Source of the DNA: Caenorhabditis remanei
Lineage: Eukaryota; Nematoda; Chromadorea; Rhabditida; Rhabditidae
Reading direction: 5' to 3'
NCBI RefSeq assembly: GCF_010183535.1
Contig: NC_071332.1
Location: forward strand, 9,920,001 to 9,984,000
DNA: 64,000 nucleotides
The position numbers and the translations under genes were made by a program. Positions within the stretch are counted from its first letter, which is position 1. Every line of letters begins with the position of its first letter. The notes beneath the pieces are model-generated. The model ran no database searches and had not been told where the DNA came from. It saw nothing but the letters and a program-made list of their open reading frames with translations. Of the stretch, positions 34,751-46,400 are shown in pieces.

Positions 34751-37700
34751 ATGGCTCATTGTCTTCATCCTGAAAAGTTTTTCCCTGTTGTCAAGTCGGT
34801 TGCTCTTCCCAAAGGAAGTTTGACTGTAAGTCCAAGTTCTTCGCGTTTTCTTTCCAATTTCTTTACTATTAACAAACACCAGATTCTGTATGTTTGTGTG
34901 TCTGTCGCCGATCCTACAGCCCTTCCTACTGAACCGATTTTCTTCGAAGTTGGACCAAAAGATCAGAAATTTCCCCCGCATGATGCCCGTCTTTTTCTTT
35001 TTTCAAAATTCTCAAAATGACGCCTTCTGAGCCAAAAACACTGATAAAGCATAGGGGAATGAAAAACGGAAACAGTGGCGTGAAACTGTCGGCCAAAACG
35101 TAGTCATTTCTTTCCATTCTACAGTTTGCATTTTCCGTGTGCCGCGTGGTGATGGTCGGCGTGTCGCCGCGTCCGATCTGGCAAGTTATGCGTCGTTGAC
35201 TACAGTTAGTTTTTAGTTCGATCCCGTGGAGACGAAAAGTTCTTTGTTCTTTTTTTTTTGTTGATAGTTAGGAAAAGTAGAGGTTCCGGAATGTGTCGTT
35301 TGTTTCCAGCGAGATATACGTCGCGAACAAATGCGGAACCTTTCCATCGAATTCAGAAAAAATTGAGTTCTAAAAAACGTTCGTTTGCTTCCAGGTTGAT
35401 CGGTATCACAAATAGATATGGGCAGTTTTCAGGATACAGGTGATGGATCCATATGGGTCCACATTAAAAAAATTATTGATAGCTATTTTGGCCAGCATTT
35501 CCCTTCTTCTTCACTGTTTTCGCTCCGCCCATTTTTTTTAAATATAACGAGCGGAAGTCGCGTGAAATCCTGACATGGGCCACATAAAACCCGTTCTTTC
35601 CGACCGCTGATTACTATCATTTTCCTTTTTCCTTAATGACGTCACTTTCTCTAACTGCTACTATTCCCGCCGACAATTCGCTAGATACTCATGGTGCTGC
35701 TTCTCATGTTCCCGGTGATACCAGCTCCACGTTGCACGCTGTTCCACGGCTTCGTGATCGTTCCACTTTTGGATCGAATGGTTTAAATCTGATGAGTACA
35801 GAATAAGAAATAGATAAAGGTGCGTTCCATCGATCAAAATCAGATGGGAGAGTGGAGCTCGGAGAAATTGATGGGGTAGAGAACACGACACACAGATCGA
35901 CAAGAAAAGGACGTCCGGTGAAGCTATCCGGACTCGATATTGTCAGAATTTCATAGCAAATGTTGTTGGCCTGTCGCCAGAAAGAGACGAGATGAATATA
36001 GGTACGGAAACGGATATATAGCTCGGATTCAGATGTGAGCGTAGAACTTAACAGAATTGACGGAATCGAGGGGACTCAGCTGATGACACAAGAGCCGGTA
36101 AAAAAATATCGACAAAAAGGAGACGTCGGGCACTGTTTTCAGGCACCCAAGATTGTCAGGATCCTTACTATCTTTGAGTTTGAAAATTATGGCAGATGAT
36201 ACATCAGTCCGACGATTTCTACAATCTGACACTGAGCAGTCGACAGTCAAACGGTAACAGAACCAGCTCCGAACGAAATTGAACTAAACAGGAAAAATGA
36301 GCCCGATTATCAAACGAGATCTAGACGGGCTTCAAAGATTTCCCAGGCTGCTATCAGAAGACCCCGAAGATGTGACGGCGGGAAGAACGAGAGCCAATGC
36401 TACTAGAACATCTGTAACTCAAGTGAAAGAGACGGTCAGACCACATCGAGTTCGGATGTCGCCACGTCAACGAAATGTTTTTCGAGTAGGTGTTACTGAT
36501 GCACAACCAGATCCTCACTACATGAGAACGATGGATCAAGTTTATCCATACTGCGAGGCGCTATATTTCAAGGCTAAATTCGACGTTCAAATGGTGAAGG
36601 TGAATGCGTTTAGGAATCCGATCTGGCAAGTTAGGCAGCGTTGACTGTAGTACTTTGGATTTGTCCCATGTGGAGACGTGGAAGATTTTTTCTTATCGCC
36701 TGATTTAGAGAAAATAGAGGAGTAAGGGAACGAAATCGTATCAGAAAAGTAGAGATCTAACAATTGTGCTTTTCCGGAACGGACTGCTCACAGCTAAAAG
36801 ACTACTAACAAGCTAAGAAAAGTATTACGATCCAGAAGTTGGAGAGAATTGTGAGACTTTGACAGTCTCAACCGTTCGGGAAGCGCCGGAGGCGCTGTAA
36901 AATCCAGACGGGTGGTGTAGAAAAGGAGGTTTAGTCGCCGTTAGGCGACGTGAACCGACTGGTATTTTATTATTCAGGGGAAAGTAGCTTTGGTGACTGG
37001 AGGAGGAACTGGTCTCGGAAAAGCAATCGCCACAACATTTGCGAATCTCGGAGCAAGTGTAGCCATCGCAGCCAGAAGACTTGATGTTCTTGAGAAGACT
37101 GCAAATGAGATTCGAACGAGTACCGGAGGAGTTTGTGAACCATTTCAAATGGATGTGAAAGATCCAGCAAAAGTGGCAAAAGCTTTCGATGAAGTGGAGA
37201 AGAAGTGAGTTTTTATTCCAAGAGCACGCGTTCTTTTAATTCCTTTCTGAAAATCTAGTCATTTCAAAAAACTATTAAATATTTCAATTTATTCAGACTT
37301 GGTCATACTCCTGATATCTTGATCAACAATGCTGCTGGAAATTTCATAATGGCAACGGAACGTCTCTCTCCAAATGCCTACGGAACCATTGTCGATATCG
37401 TCCTTAAGGGAACTCTCCATGTCACAACGGAACTCGGACGTCGTTGTATTCAACAGAAACGTGGAGCAAGTGTCCTCAGTATCACTACACTTTATGCAAA
37501 GTCTGGTGCTCCATTCGTAGTTCCATCGGCCGTTTCGAAGGCAGGAGTTGAGAATATGACAAAGTCATTGGCTGTTGAATGGGCCAAACACGGACTTCGA
37601 TTTAATGCGATTGCTCCTGGACCAATTCCAACAGAGGGTGCATTCGGAAGACTGTTTGCTGGAGAACTGAAAGATTCTGGAGAGGCAATGAAGTCAACTG

Positions 37701-37980
37701 TACCAGTTGGAAGATTGGGACATCCAGAGGAAATCGCCAATTTGGCAGCATTCATGTCATCTGATTTCATGTCGTGGATGAATGGAGCCGTGAGTTTCTT
37801 TTTTTATTTGATCGTGTTATTTCCATTTTCCAGATTATCGATTTCGACGGTGGTCAACAGCATATTCATCATGGATCCCACATGGGACAGTTCCTTCACG
37901 AATGGGATAATGAGAAATGGGAAGAGACGGAGAATTTGATTCGTGGAAGAACAGGGAAAGAAAAGAAAAGCAAACTCTGA
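34751..37980 (+). CDS. 2,4-dienoyl-CoA reductase-like SDR
   Basis: Exons 34751-34825, 36978-37204, 37297-37789 and 37834-37980 join in frame to 313 residues. Exon 1 encodes HCLHPEKFFPVVKSVALPKG. The cofactor motif is VTGGGTGLGKA, followed by IAARRLDVLEKTA, INNAAGNF and the catalytic region SKAGVENMTKSLAVEWAKHG; GPIPTEGAFGRL and DFDGGQQHIHHGS are typical of dienoyl-CoA reductases. The protein reads as orthologous or close to C. elegans F53C11.3 (from memory). It should reduce 2,4-dienoyl-CoA with NADPH, for beta-oxidation of unsaturated fatty acids; the N-terminus could be a mitochondrial signal, and no SKL-type peroxisomal end is present. Intron 1 is 2.15 kb, far longer than its neighbours, and carries unusual sequence listed separately. 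Confidence 0.93.
35173..35275 (+). repeat. Intronic repeat, copy 1, ending in a T-run
   Basis: Starts TCCGATCTGGCAAGTTATGC, continues through CGTTGACT, TTCGATCCC and TGGAGACG, then a T-run at about 35248-35260. A second copy is at 36619. The two share their sequence from TCCGATC to beyond the T-run but nothing before it, as RNA genes or element ends do. GTTCGATCCC resembles a pol III B box. Confidence 0.6.
36297..36644 (+). CDS. Hypothetical 115-residue basic protein frame inside the reductase intron
   Basis: A complete frame from ATG (context AAAAATG, just after AAACAG) to TGA at 36644, in an island of clearly higher GC than the rest of the intron. The product is Arg-rich in its middle (RPHRVRMSPRQRNVFRV) and ends FRNPIWQVRQR. 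No known domain is visible. In the same strand, plausible splice pairs (GTAAAA...TTTTCAG at 36099-36141, GTAACA...AAACAG at 36253-36292) join an upstream exon beginning MADDTSVRRFLQSD to another frame of the same region. So coding may be real but the frame is unsettled. It might be a nested gene or the remnant of a mobile element. Confidence 0.3.
   Translation: MSPIIKRDLDGLQRFPRLLSEDPEDVTAGRTRANATRTSVTQVKETVRPHRVRMSPRQRNVFRVGVTDAQPDPHYMRTMDQVYPYCEALYFKAKFDVQMVKVNAFRNPIWQVRQR
36619..36735 (+). repeat. Intronic repeat, copy 2, ending in a T-run
   Basis: Starts TCCGATCTGGCAAGTTAGGC, overlaps the last eight codons of the 115-codon frame, and keeps CGTTGACT, TGGAGACG and a T-run (about 36688-36694) like copy 1 at 35173. 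After the T-run both copies go on with a related string (GATAGTTAGGAAAAGTAGAGG against GATTTAGAGAAAATAGAGG). Confidence 0.6.
36852..36949 (+). other. Three consecutive short hairpins just before reductase exon 2
   Basis: TGAGACT-TTGAC-AGTCTCA (36852-36870), AGCGCC-GGA-GGCGCT (36882-36896) and GTCGCC-GTTA-GGCGAC (36934-36949) are all perfect stems. They sit 30-125 bases before the exon acceptor, in GC-rich sequence unusual for a nematode intron. They could be a structured RNA, a splicing control element, or the end of the nearby repeat. Confidence 0.5.
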
Positions 37981-38022
37981 ATTTGAATTTGGATGAGGCA
38001 ATGAGTGTAGATTTGTGCCATA

Positions 38023-38028
38023 AATAAA
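38023..38028 (+). terminator. Poly(A) signal of the reductase gene
   Basis: AATAAA about 45 bases after the stop at 37980. The following 38029-38714 is a gene-free region between this gene and the convergent PP1-binding gene. Confidence 0.6.
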
Positions 38029-38714
38029 GTTTTCAATACTAAATTTTATTTTTTCTCAAAATCTACAGAAAAAGGAGTGAATGAGAGACGAGGGAGGTTT
38101 AACATTGCACACTTTTGTTACCTAATTTATATTAGTAAAACAAAGAAATTAGAGAATACATGGACGAGGGAGAGATAAGAGCGAATAGTGTAATGGGGAG
38201 AGGAGAGGATACACCGAAATTAGGAAGATGGAAACACAAGGCAGGGACGGTTTGAAGTGGTAAAAGAAGAGAAAATGGATAGATGATTGATTTCGAAAAT
38301 TATTCCAATAGGAATCGTTTGTACTTACTCAGTGATCGAAACAAAACCAGTTGGAAAATGGAAGGAGAAGAGAGAAATGAGAAAGTTCCCAAAGAAATAT
38401 GATACAAAAGATAGAAGACAAAAGAAAAGCGGATAAATAAAAAAGTATCTCAGAGCGATAAACTATAACAGATCAACAAAAAACGACGAAACGATTGCTG
38501 GAAGAGCTATACAATTTAAAATAAATACAACTTTCTAGTCTAACAGAATCAGACAGAAAAGGAGAGAAGAATTTAATTGGGGGAAAAGTAGGGGTCAACG
38601 TGCTATTTACTTCTATGATAAAAAGATATAAGATGGAGTGGAGAAATGGGGGAAGCATCGATTGTTCAACATTGAAAAAATCGATTGGCAATTTTGTACA
38701 TTTTTACAGACTGT

Positions 38715-40626
38715 CTAAACAGTTTGGTGACGAGTCGCTGGGCTGATACGGCCAGACTGAAATTAGGAGAAAATTAGGTAAATCAGTCTGAAATGTTTAT
38801 TTTATTTTAATAATTACCTCTTCGTGAATACTTTCGATACTGCTTGCAAGGGAGTTCTCTCGCTTCTTCTTCTTTTCGTTTTTCTTCAAGTTCTTACGCT
38901 TTTGAGAATTGATGCTGGAGTTACTATTGAAGAGACGAGTTTGTTCGATACGTTCACTGAAAGATACGCTCTTTTTACGTGGAGCAGCAGGGAGAACACA
39001 GCAATCGGAAGAATCGTCATCCTCCTCTGCAAAAATCAATTACATTTTTGAATGATGTTTTGGATTTACCATGAAATGCGTCCTCATCGTCTTCGGAAAA
39101 TCTGAATGGCATAACTGGATGATAAGCAGAATCATCATGGTGACATTCGGAATACGAACGCATCAAATGTGGTTTTGCAGCGAGACGACTCATCGGATTG
39201 AGACGACGTGGCCACTTCAGAATCCCTTTGAGCGATGAACAGCTTTCACTTCTCGAACGCCCACGCCAGACTGGTGATGATACAGACATTTCGTCATCTC
39301 CATCGTCATCATCGAAAGAACTCTGGCGAGTTGGAGAAGTCAATGAAACGCCGGAATCAACAGAATCAGTAGGAGATATTGTCAGTTTGGATTCGGAATC
39401 CGAATAGATATCGAGAGCTTCATGATCGAAATCCGTGTGAATCATCAACGGAGCTTGTGTGATATTTTGTATGAATTTGTGAAGATGAGGAGCTTCGACA
39501 GTATCCAAGCCGACAATGGCATCAACAGCAAGAGCTTGCGGAGCTTTCTGGAGAACACCGTTAGCTTTTGGCGAAATACATGAATTGATGGAAAGAAGAG
39601 AAGAGGAGAGTTTTTCCAGATGGTGGAAGACAGACGCACACGGTGAATAGACGGGCTGAAAACTTTGATAATAACATTTTATGAACTTGCTTGCTAGCTT
39701 TGTGTTTTTTCGGTAGTGAAAGAGAAAAAGGGGAAAAAATACTATGCCAAAAAAACTAGTTATTACTTATGTGTAGTTCAGCTCACATAAACAATTGGAG
39801 AAAATAATCTGTTCTCACCATTTCCAGTTTGTTTCCGCCGACCCACATAAAGCAATCGAGCTTCTGTGAAACATTCGGTGGGGAGTTTTCAACTTCATCT
39901 TCGATACGTGGAAGGACCCAGGTGAAACATGTTTTCGACAATTCAAATACACAGTCCTGTCCGGATTCCGACGACTTCAGATAACCCGCATCGAAATCGA
40001 GGCTGATGAGTTTCCGAGAACGCCCGTCTTTTTCAAAAATTATTTGCGCCGATTGATGGGCATCGTCTTCGTTTGAGATGACAGTGTGAAGATGGGTTGA
40101 TATCGATTTGCATGAGATCAGCTTGACGCAATCGTCGAAGTGTTCATTGTGAAGGAAGGAAAGACCAACATTGGAAGTTTCAAATTCCACGACTTTGTCC
40201 ATTTCACCCAGATGTTCGATGATTGTGTCCAGTTGTTTTTCGAACAATTGATCTTCCTGATCAGACTTTCTGGTCCAGGTACTCTCTTCCAGAAGTAGAT
40301 CAAGATACTGAAAAAATGCCCATACTTCGAATTGTTATTTTCCCCGTATTTTCACAAACCTTCAGAGCACTTTCGCATGCGGCCTGATGGAGAGCCGCGT
40401 CTCCCGATGACATTTGGGAGACGGATGGGTGGAACCGAATTTTGACGACTTTGGATTTTTTACCATTTAATCCGGTGACGTCACTTGGAACCACCCATTC
40501 TCCGTTCTCGATTTGCGGCGACCCGATTTTTTCCGACAGCTCGCACACGACGTTCACACTATTGTTATGCTTACTTCTGTGATGTAACTGACAGACTATC
40601 GACTCATTTTCTATGTTGAACGACAT
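38715..40626 (-). CDS. Probable protein phosphatase 1-binding protein
   Basis: Exons 40626-40360, 40307-39819, 39655-39070, 39026-38818 and 38756-38715 join in frame to 530 residues. The first half looks folded, with no domain I can name (KKSKVVKIRFHPSVSQMS, TCFTWVLPRIEDEVENSP). The second half is acidic and Ser-rich, with short conserved-looking blocks: SLKGILKWPRRLNPMSRLA, HLMRSYSECHHDDSAYHPV and RKKSVSFSERIEQTRLF. The last contains KSVSF, a fit to the RVxF docking motif for PP1, followed by a basic Lys-rich run. The order in which this gene follows the reductase recalls C. elegans F53C11.3 and F53C11.5 (from memory). The PP1 link is inference from the motif. Confidence 0.8.
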
Positions 40627-41008
40627 GGCGGCGGAAGGTAAGTTTGATGGGTCCTGGAATTGCGTTTGGTGTTGTGTGGATAATTATTTTGTAATGAAGA
40701 AAGAAAAAACACGCCGGAGAATTAAAAATATCAGAAAATTCGAGAAGCGAGAAGTAAATTCTAGAAAAGTATTCGCGATTCTAGAAAATTGAGTTTATCT
40801 CGGGAAAATACTTCTCACAAATTTATTCGAAAAACCGTATCTTTAAAGGATCATCGCTGAAGAAATTGCAAGGCTCACGCCACGATTACCGTAAACTCGT
40901 TTTCGTGTAGTCCTCGAGAACAAAGGTACACAGAACATAATTTTTCGCATATAATTTTTTTAAACTCGATATTTGAAAAAGATATTCACAAACTTCGCAT
41001 ATTTTTCA

Positions 41009-41083
41009 GGAAAAAACCGATGGAAAAATCGAGAAGATGCTCGTCAACAGTAGAGACGCAGACGGAGCCACTTTTATTGCGAG
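41009..41083 (+). other. Candidate alternative first coding exon
   Basis: TTTTTCAG, then GAAAAAACCG and an ATG that opens MEKSRRCSSTVETQTEPLLL, ending at a donor-like GAGGTATTC. The exon ends in phase 1, which fits exon 3 of the gene at 43465 (starting 44689) but not its exon 2. It could be a distal trans-spliced start of that gene or an unrelated coincidence. Confidence 0.25.
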
Positions 41084-42705
41084 GTATTCTTTTTCGCACG
41101 TGCATAATGACCCTCAGAAGGGATACTGTAATGTGTCGCCCATCGGTCTGCTGCTTGTCGGGTTGACCGATGGATGGGAGAAGTGGGTCATTGTGAGAGA
41201 GGGCGCAGAGAAAAATGCAAATAGAATCTAATAGAACTTTCGAGAAAGATCTTTGGTTTTGAGTGCTTCTGGGAGACTCAAAGAGTCAAAATTAGTATGA
41301 TGCTACGATATTTTCGAGAGGAAAGTTCTCTACAGTAAATGAATAATTTTTGTACCAGTTTTTAAAATCCTTCGAAGTTTCTCCGACATGAGTTAATACT
41401 CTAGCGTTAATTAGTTGCATTCAGAAAATTACAATATGACTATCTCACAGCGGATTCCAAATTCAAGACCTGGCAACAAAAAGCTAGTCAACTAAATGCT
41501 TTTGCAAATTGGTCACTTATCCCTTTTCTCCTGTGTTCTTCACTCATTCGAAATCTGGTTTGTGATCGAAAGGACAAAAAAGTGATCGTACTCGCAGTAG
41601 TCGTTTGTCATCTTGGCGCCACATCGGCCTTCAAAAAAGCACAACCAATGGTGGTCACATGACATAGGACAATTAGATAAAAGACCTTTCTTCTTTTCAA
41701 AAAGAAATAAGAATGGGATATAAAAGTCCAAATTTTGAATGAATTTTATTTATGAATATGATGATTCTGCGGGGATGGCAGCAAAATGTCTGACGCTCTG
41801 ACCCGCCGTTTTCCGATCATTTTCAATTCTGCACGGCACGAGAATAAAATAGAGACGATCGTCGATCAACAGTAAAATTGTTTGTACTATACGAATGGCT
41901 CGCGACGATGCGCTATCAGCTCGTTCAAAAGTTTATCGGTTGAAGAAGGGAGCGTATCAGAAATTTTTTAAAGTGCATGGCAATTGATGGAGAAGCATAT
42001 GGAAAACGACTATCTAACCCAGACAAAACAAAGTTATATTTATCGAACTTTATACAAGTGCAACAATAGGAATAGAGGAAACACGATTGTTGAATAGAAA
42101 AAAAACGTAGTTTTGTGATAACTTCTCAGAAAATTCTGTAAGCAAATAAGAAGCTGTAATATTTGTTCTGAATACTATGATGAAAATGTCAGCATCTAAG
42201 TGTTCCATTTTGCATCTGCAATTGAAGTAAACAAACAATTCGAAAGAGAAAAAAACAAGGAGCCGCCTTGTAATCGTACACTTGGAAGAGTAGAGTCTGA
42301 AGCGAAAAAGACAAGGAACGAGAGAATCTTCTTCTTACGACAGCTCAATTAGTGGTTGAAAGAGAAATTGGCTGAGATCGAAAGAACATCGAAAAGCAAA
42401 CGGGAATATACATACACTCACTTCAAAGTCTAATCGAAGATGAGAAGAAAGAAGAAATGAAGCGGAGAGTGGGACGCAAGTAAAACACAATTTGGTCGAG
42501 GACCTCCTCGCGAAGGAAAAGTTGTTCTTTATACACAACTTCGTAAAGTCTTTTGTTGAGCCGGCACTTGCAAAAAAGATATTTTGGACGAAACGAAAAG
42601 AAGCATACTAAACAAGTCTGAAAGTTGAATGCCGGCTGTCGGAGCTCAAAAGAGATCGGCAGATTCCTGTATAGGAATTGAACGTTGGCCTAAACAATTT
42701 CTATT

Positions 42706-42835
42706 ATCGGAATAAAAAAGTTCCGACATTTTTTCTTCGTCGGTGTTTGCGGACTCAAGCCAAAATCATCAAATTTTGGCTTGAGTCCGCAAACACCGAG
42801 GGGGAAAAAATGTCGGAACTTTTTTGTTGCGACAA
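42706..42835. repeat. Small foldback with arms of about 55 bases
   Basis: GTTCCGACATTTTTTCTTCG ... GACTCAAGCCAAAAT, a short loop (CATCA) near 42770, then ATTTTGGCTTGAGTC ... AAAAAATGTCGGAAC. The arms are almost perfectly complementary. Resembles a MITE or a single long hairpin. Because of the mirror symmetry, short frames here appear on both strands with the shared string RCLRTQAKI. Confidence 0.75.
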
Positions 42836-43464
42836 TACTTTATCACTAATTTTAGAAGCTGAAAATTTATTAAATAGGATCGGAATAGTCGCTTCTGCAC
42901 ATGATCGTCGGTCAAGTATTGGCATAGACTTGTCTTTGGTAAGCATTCCTTCACCATCTCACGTTTGTCTGTGAGTCTCAGCTCTTCTTCTCTCCTCCGT
43001 TATCATCTATACGTCCGAACCATCACGTGCTTTTCTTTACTACATACGTGAAAAGTGGACTAAAGAAGAAGAAGAAGAAACTGAGCGAAGAGAAAGAAAA
43101 GAGCGAGCCCAGGAGAATTATTTATTGAACTGAGGCCTCAGACCTCTCTCTCTTTTCCGTTTCTCCTCTGATCATCTGTGTCTGCGCCGTAGAATTGTCA
43201 ATGGGGCGCCATTTCTTCCTCCAGGCAACTCTAACAAAAGGGGAACACGAGATGGCTGTGGCCGACCACCAACCCTCAAATTGATCGGCCACTACAAGCC
43301 ATTGTTCATTCGGGTGGGAGGCTTCAGGTCTGCGTCTCCACTACATCCAAACACTCTTTAAGAGTATTTCTCTTTGCCGATTTATGTGCTGGTGAATGAG
43401 AACAAACTGACTAAGCACCTTATTCTCCCCTATTCCATCATTTTATCACATTTCTTCCTGTCCT

Positions 43465-46400
43465 ATGGACAATAATCAGAGATCGGTACCAAGCTCGCCG
43501 GCACCAGGTCATGGGTCTTCAGGTTACTATTCTCAGCAGGTAGTTCATTTTCAGATGATCAATTACTAGTAGTTGAAAACTATTAGAACCCTTGATGAAT
43601 GATTTGAAAATAATTATTCAAATCTTAGGATACTCTCCATCACGATGAAAGAACGACACCTCCAACTGCTTTTCACTTTCCACAAACCCATCAGGCTCAA
43701 CCGGCACCTGTAATGGGTCAACCACCCGGTCAGTCATTTCCTTTTTTTCCACATCAACGAGCTTGACGTCTCACTCAAATATCCTTTCTCTCCCTTAAAC
43801 AAGTATTTCGTAATTCACGTGACCACGTATTGGTTTCAATATATATCCACTAGAGGCGTTACACATATTTCCGCTGGCCACCTCGATGGTTCATATTTCA
43901 GTGAATTATTTCCAGTTTTGTGCAACAAAAATAGGCGCCTTCAAAGAGTTAAGTGTATCCTCGATACGAATTCTTTGAATCTCGCCCTCTCGAAAAAATG
44001 TCAATAAAAGTCAGTGAACCTGAAAATTGGCTGAAACCTTGGTGAACATTCACGCACGACTGATTCTAATCTGTCTGTGTGTTCATTTTTTCCCAACAAA
44101 ATTCATCCATCCAGTAACTCCACATGATGCTAGTTAGAATGAGAAATGAGCAATGTATGTAAAGATGGACGAAAAGAAGGAGAAGGATCCTCCTGAGAAA
44201 CTGAACCTCATTAGAAATGCATTGCTTTTTCTTGGTTTTGCCCTCTCGAAGAACAATATTGTTCCAACAAACGTCACTGACCATTTCATCTATTACTTTG
44301 CTTCCATCTTTGTCAATTACTGATCGATGACTGGGATGAGAAAAAGTCACATACAGACCGAAAAAACCGGTTTTACAGAGAGAAATAGAAAGACCGACAC
44401 ACACACACACACACAAAATTTGACGATTTATGGCTGAACATGAAACATAGGGTGTCATTAAAAACAACCATTACTTTTATTAACATCTCATCTCTCTTCG
44501 AATTTTTCTTTTCTGTGAAACTTGACGCGTAAAACGTGTTTTTTCAAAAGAAGGTTTATCTTCTTCTAGAAAAGAAATCTAGGTTTCATCTAATCATTAA
44601 TCTACTAATTAATTGCTTTACAAAGCCAATCATTATCTAAAATAAAACTATCTAATTAATGTCACCTATAATAAATTACATTTTACAGGATACCCAATGC
44701 AGGCTCACGTTCTTGTCGATCCCGTCACGGGACAACATTATATTGTTCCACAATACTATCCACCTCCAATGTATCCATATCCAGCTGCACCTCAACCACA
44801 TCATCCAGCTGCTCCAATGTATTATCCTTATGGACCTGCTCCTTCCCATGCTCCCGTTCCAGCTCAAAACGTTGCTCCACCGCCGACTACGTCTGCACCC
44901 AGTAACTCCGCCAACCCTAGTAAGTCTACTCATGAAAATAATGTTTCCAAAAATAAGTTTCTCGAAATTCCAGTTAACTACATGGGACTGCCCATGTACA
45001 ACCCTCCTGCATCGAGCCACGAGAAAAAAGATGATTCAGAAGATACCATGTCGACGACTTCTAACATCTCTAGAAGCTCATTCTCATTGATGCAAAATCA
45101 GAAGACTCCAGTATCCCAACAACAACAGCAGCAACAATTCGGAAGAGAAAATAGTCGGGAATACATGTATTTACATCGATCACCGACTACAAATCCAGCT
45201 CCACCATCTCCTCTAATGCGCCCAAAACTCTTTCATCAAAGATTGGATACTGTAGCAGATCCACGTGGTGGCACACAGTCAGATTTCGAAGGAAAGGCGC
45301 CTTTAATGCGACAGAAAACGAATGATCACCCAACTTCTTCTGCATCGGATCATGAATCAACAAAACGCTTTTCTAGGACTTCTTTTGGTACACCAGCAAC
45401 GGTGCAAACAGAAGAATTTGTGAGAGGTAATTTTATATTCGTAGAATGTTTTGAATCAACATTTAAAAAATTAAATTTTCAGTACCGAACCCTAACCCAC
45501 CTGCAAAATCAGTTCGGATGGAAATCAACTTTGCTGACGTTCCTTCGATGCCGAGTGAACCAAAACGTAAGATTAATTAGCGATCCTTCTGAAAACTTCA
45601 TCATTAATCATCTTTTTCAGCCGCTAAAAAGTCGAATGCTACCGCATTTACGGTAAATTTGGGCGAAGAAAAAGAGGTATCACTTCAAGAAGCTGCGAGA
45701 ACTCTCGCTGAGGTTTGTTAATATTTCCAAATTAATTCAATCATTTCAAATATTTTCAGAATCGCAGAAAAGTCAAGCTAGCGAAGAGCACTTCTCATGA
45801 CCGTACTCCATCAACCCCAGAAGCATTAGCAGCGAGTAAAACGAATAAAAACTATTTGCTAGAGAGACTTTTGACTGGAAAAACTGGAACACCGACAGAA
45901 AACAGTAATGAAGAAATCGAAGTATCACCAGAAACACCAGAAGAACATAGAGATTTTGATGCTAGATCTGAAGCTCTCACTTTTGTTATTGGTGAGTTTT
46001 GATGCTTTAAAACAGAACATTGGAAAATTTCGAAACACTTCAATGAATATCACATGAAAACGAACGATTGTATGGCAATAAAATGGGAAACACGAAAATT
46101 TATATTGTTTTCAGTTGTTGGTTTTCTTTTTTTCTGGGAGAATTGTTTGTTTGTTCTATTCGATTCTAAAAACAAATGTATGCAAAATAGATTGTCTGAG
46201 GACACACTTTTGACTTATTCACTTCCGTTTTTTCAGACACATCGAGAAGAAATAACGCTGGAGGATATGGAGGACAGACACATTTCCAACAACAGAGAGT
46301 CGTACAGTATTCTGATGAAGAAGATGACTCGGATAGTGATAGCGAATTTATGGAGCAATATTCAAATACCCAACAATCTAAAACTTCTCAACCTCTTCAA

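Larger units (their letters stand above)
40627..43464. other. Long intergenic region upstream of the low-complexity protein gene
   Basis: Nearly 2.8 kb without a clear gene. It holds a candidate short first exon at 41009-41083, a foldback at 42706-42835, and a purine/pyrimidine-rich region (about 42990-43200) that is probably the promoter of the gene starting at 43465. Other frames (such as 41540-41731 or the 30-codon frame near 41895) have nothing to support them. Confidence 0.5.

Noticed and set aside
34502..35020. 172-codon plus-strand frame
   Set aside because: It only contains the first reductase exon (34751-34825) and runs on through intron and promoter sequence.
35173..35250. tRNA gene at the first intronic repeat
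   Set aside because: A- and B-box-like strings are present, but the acceptor and T stems do not pair in either copy.
44659..45090. 143-codon plus and 114-codon minus frames
   Set aside because: Shadows of the Pro-rich exons of the 901-residue protein, whose exons join in frame.
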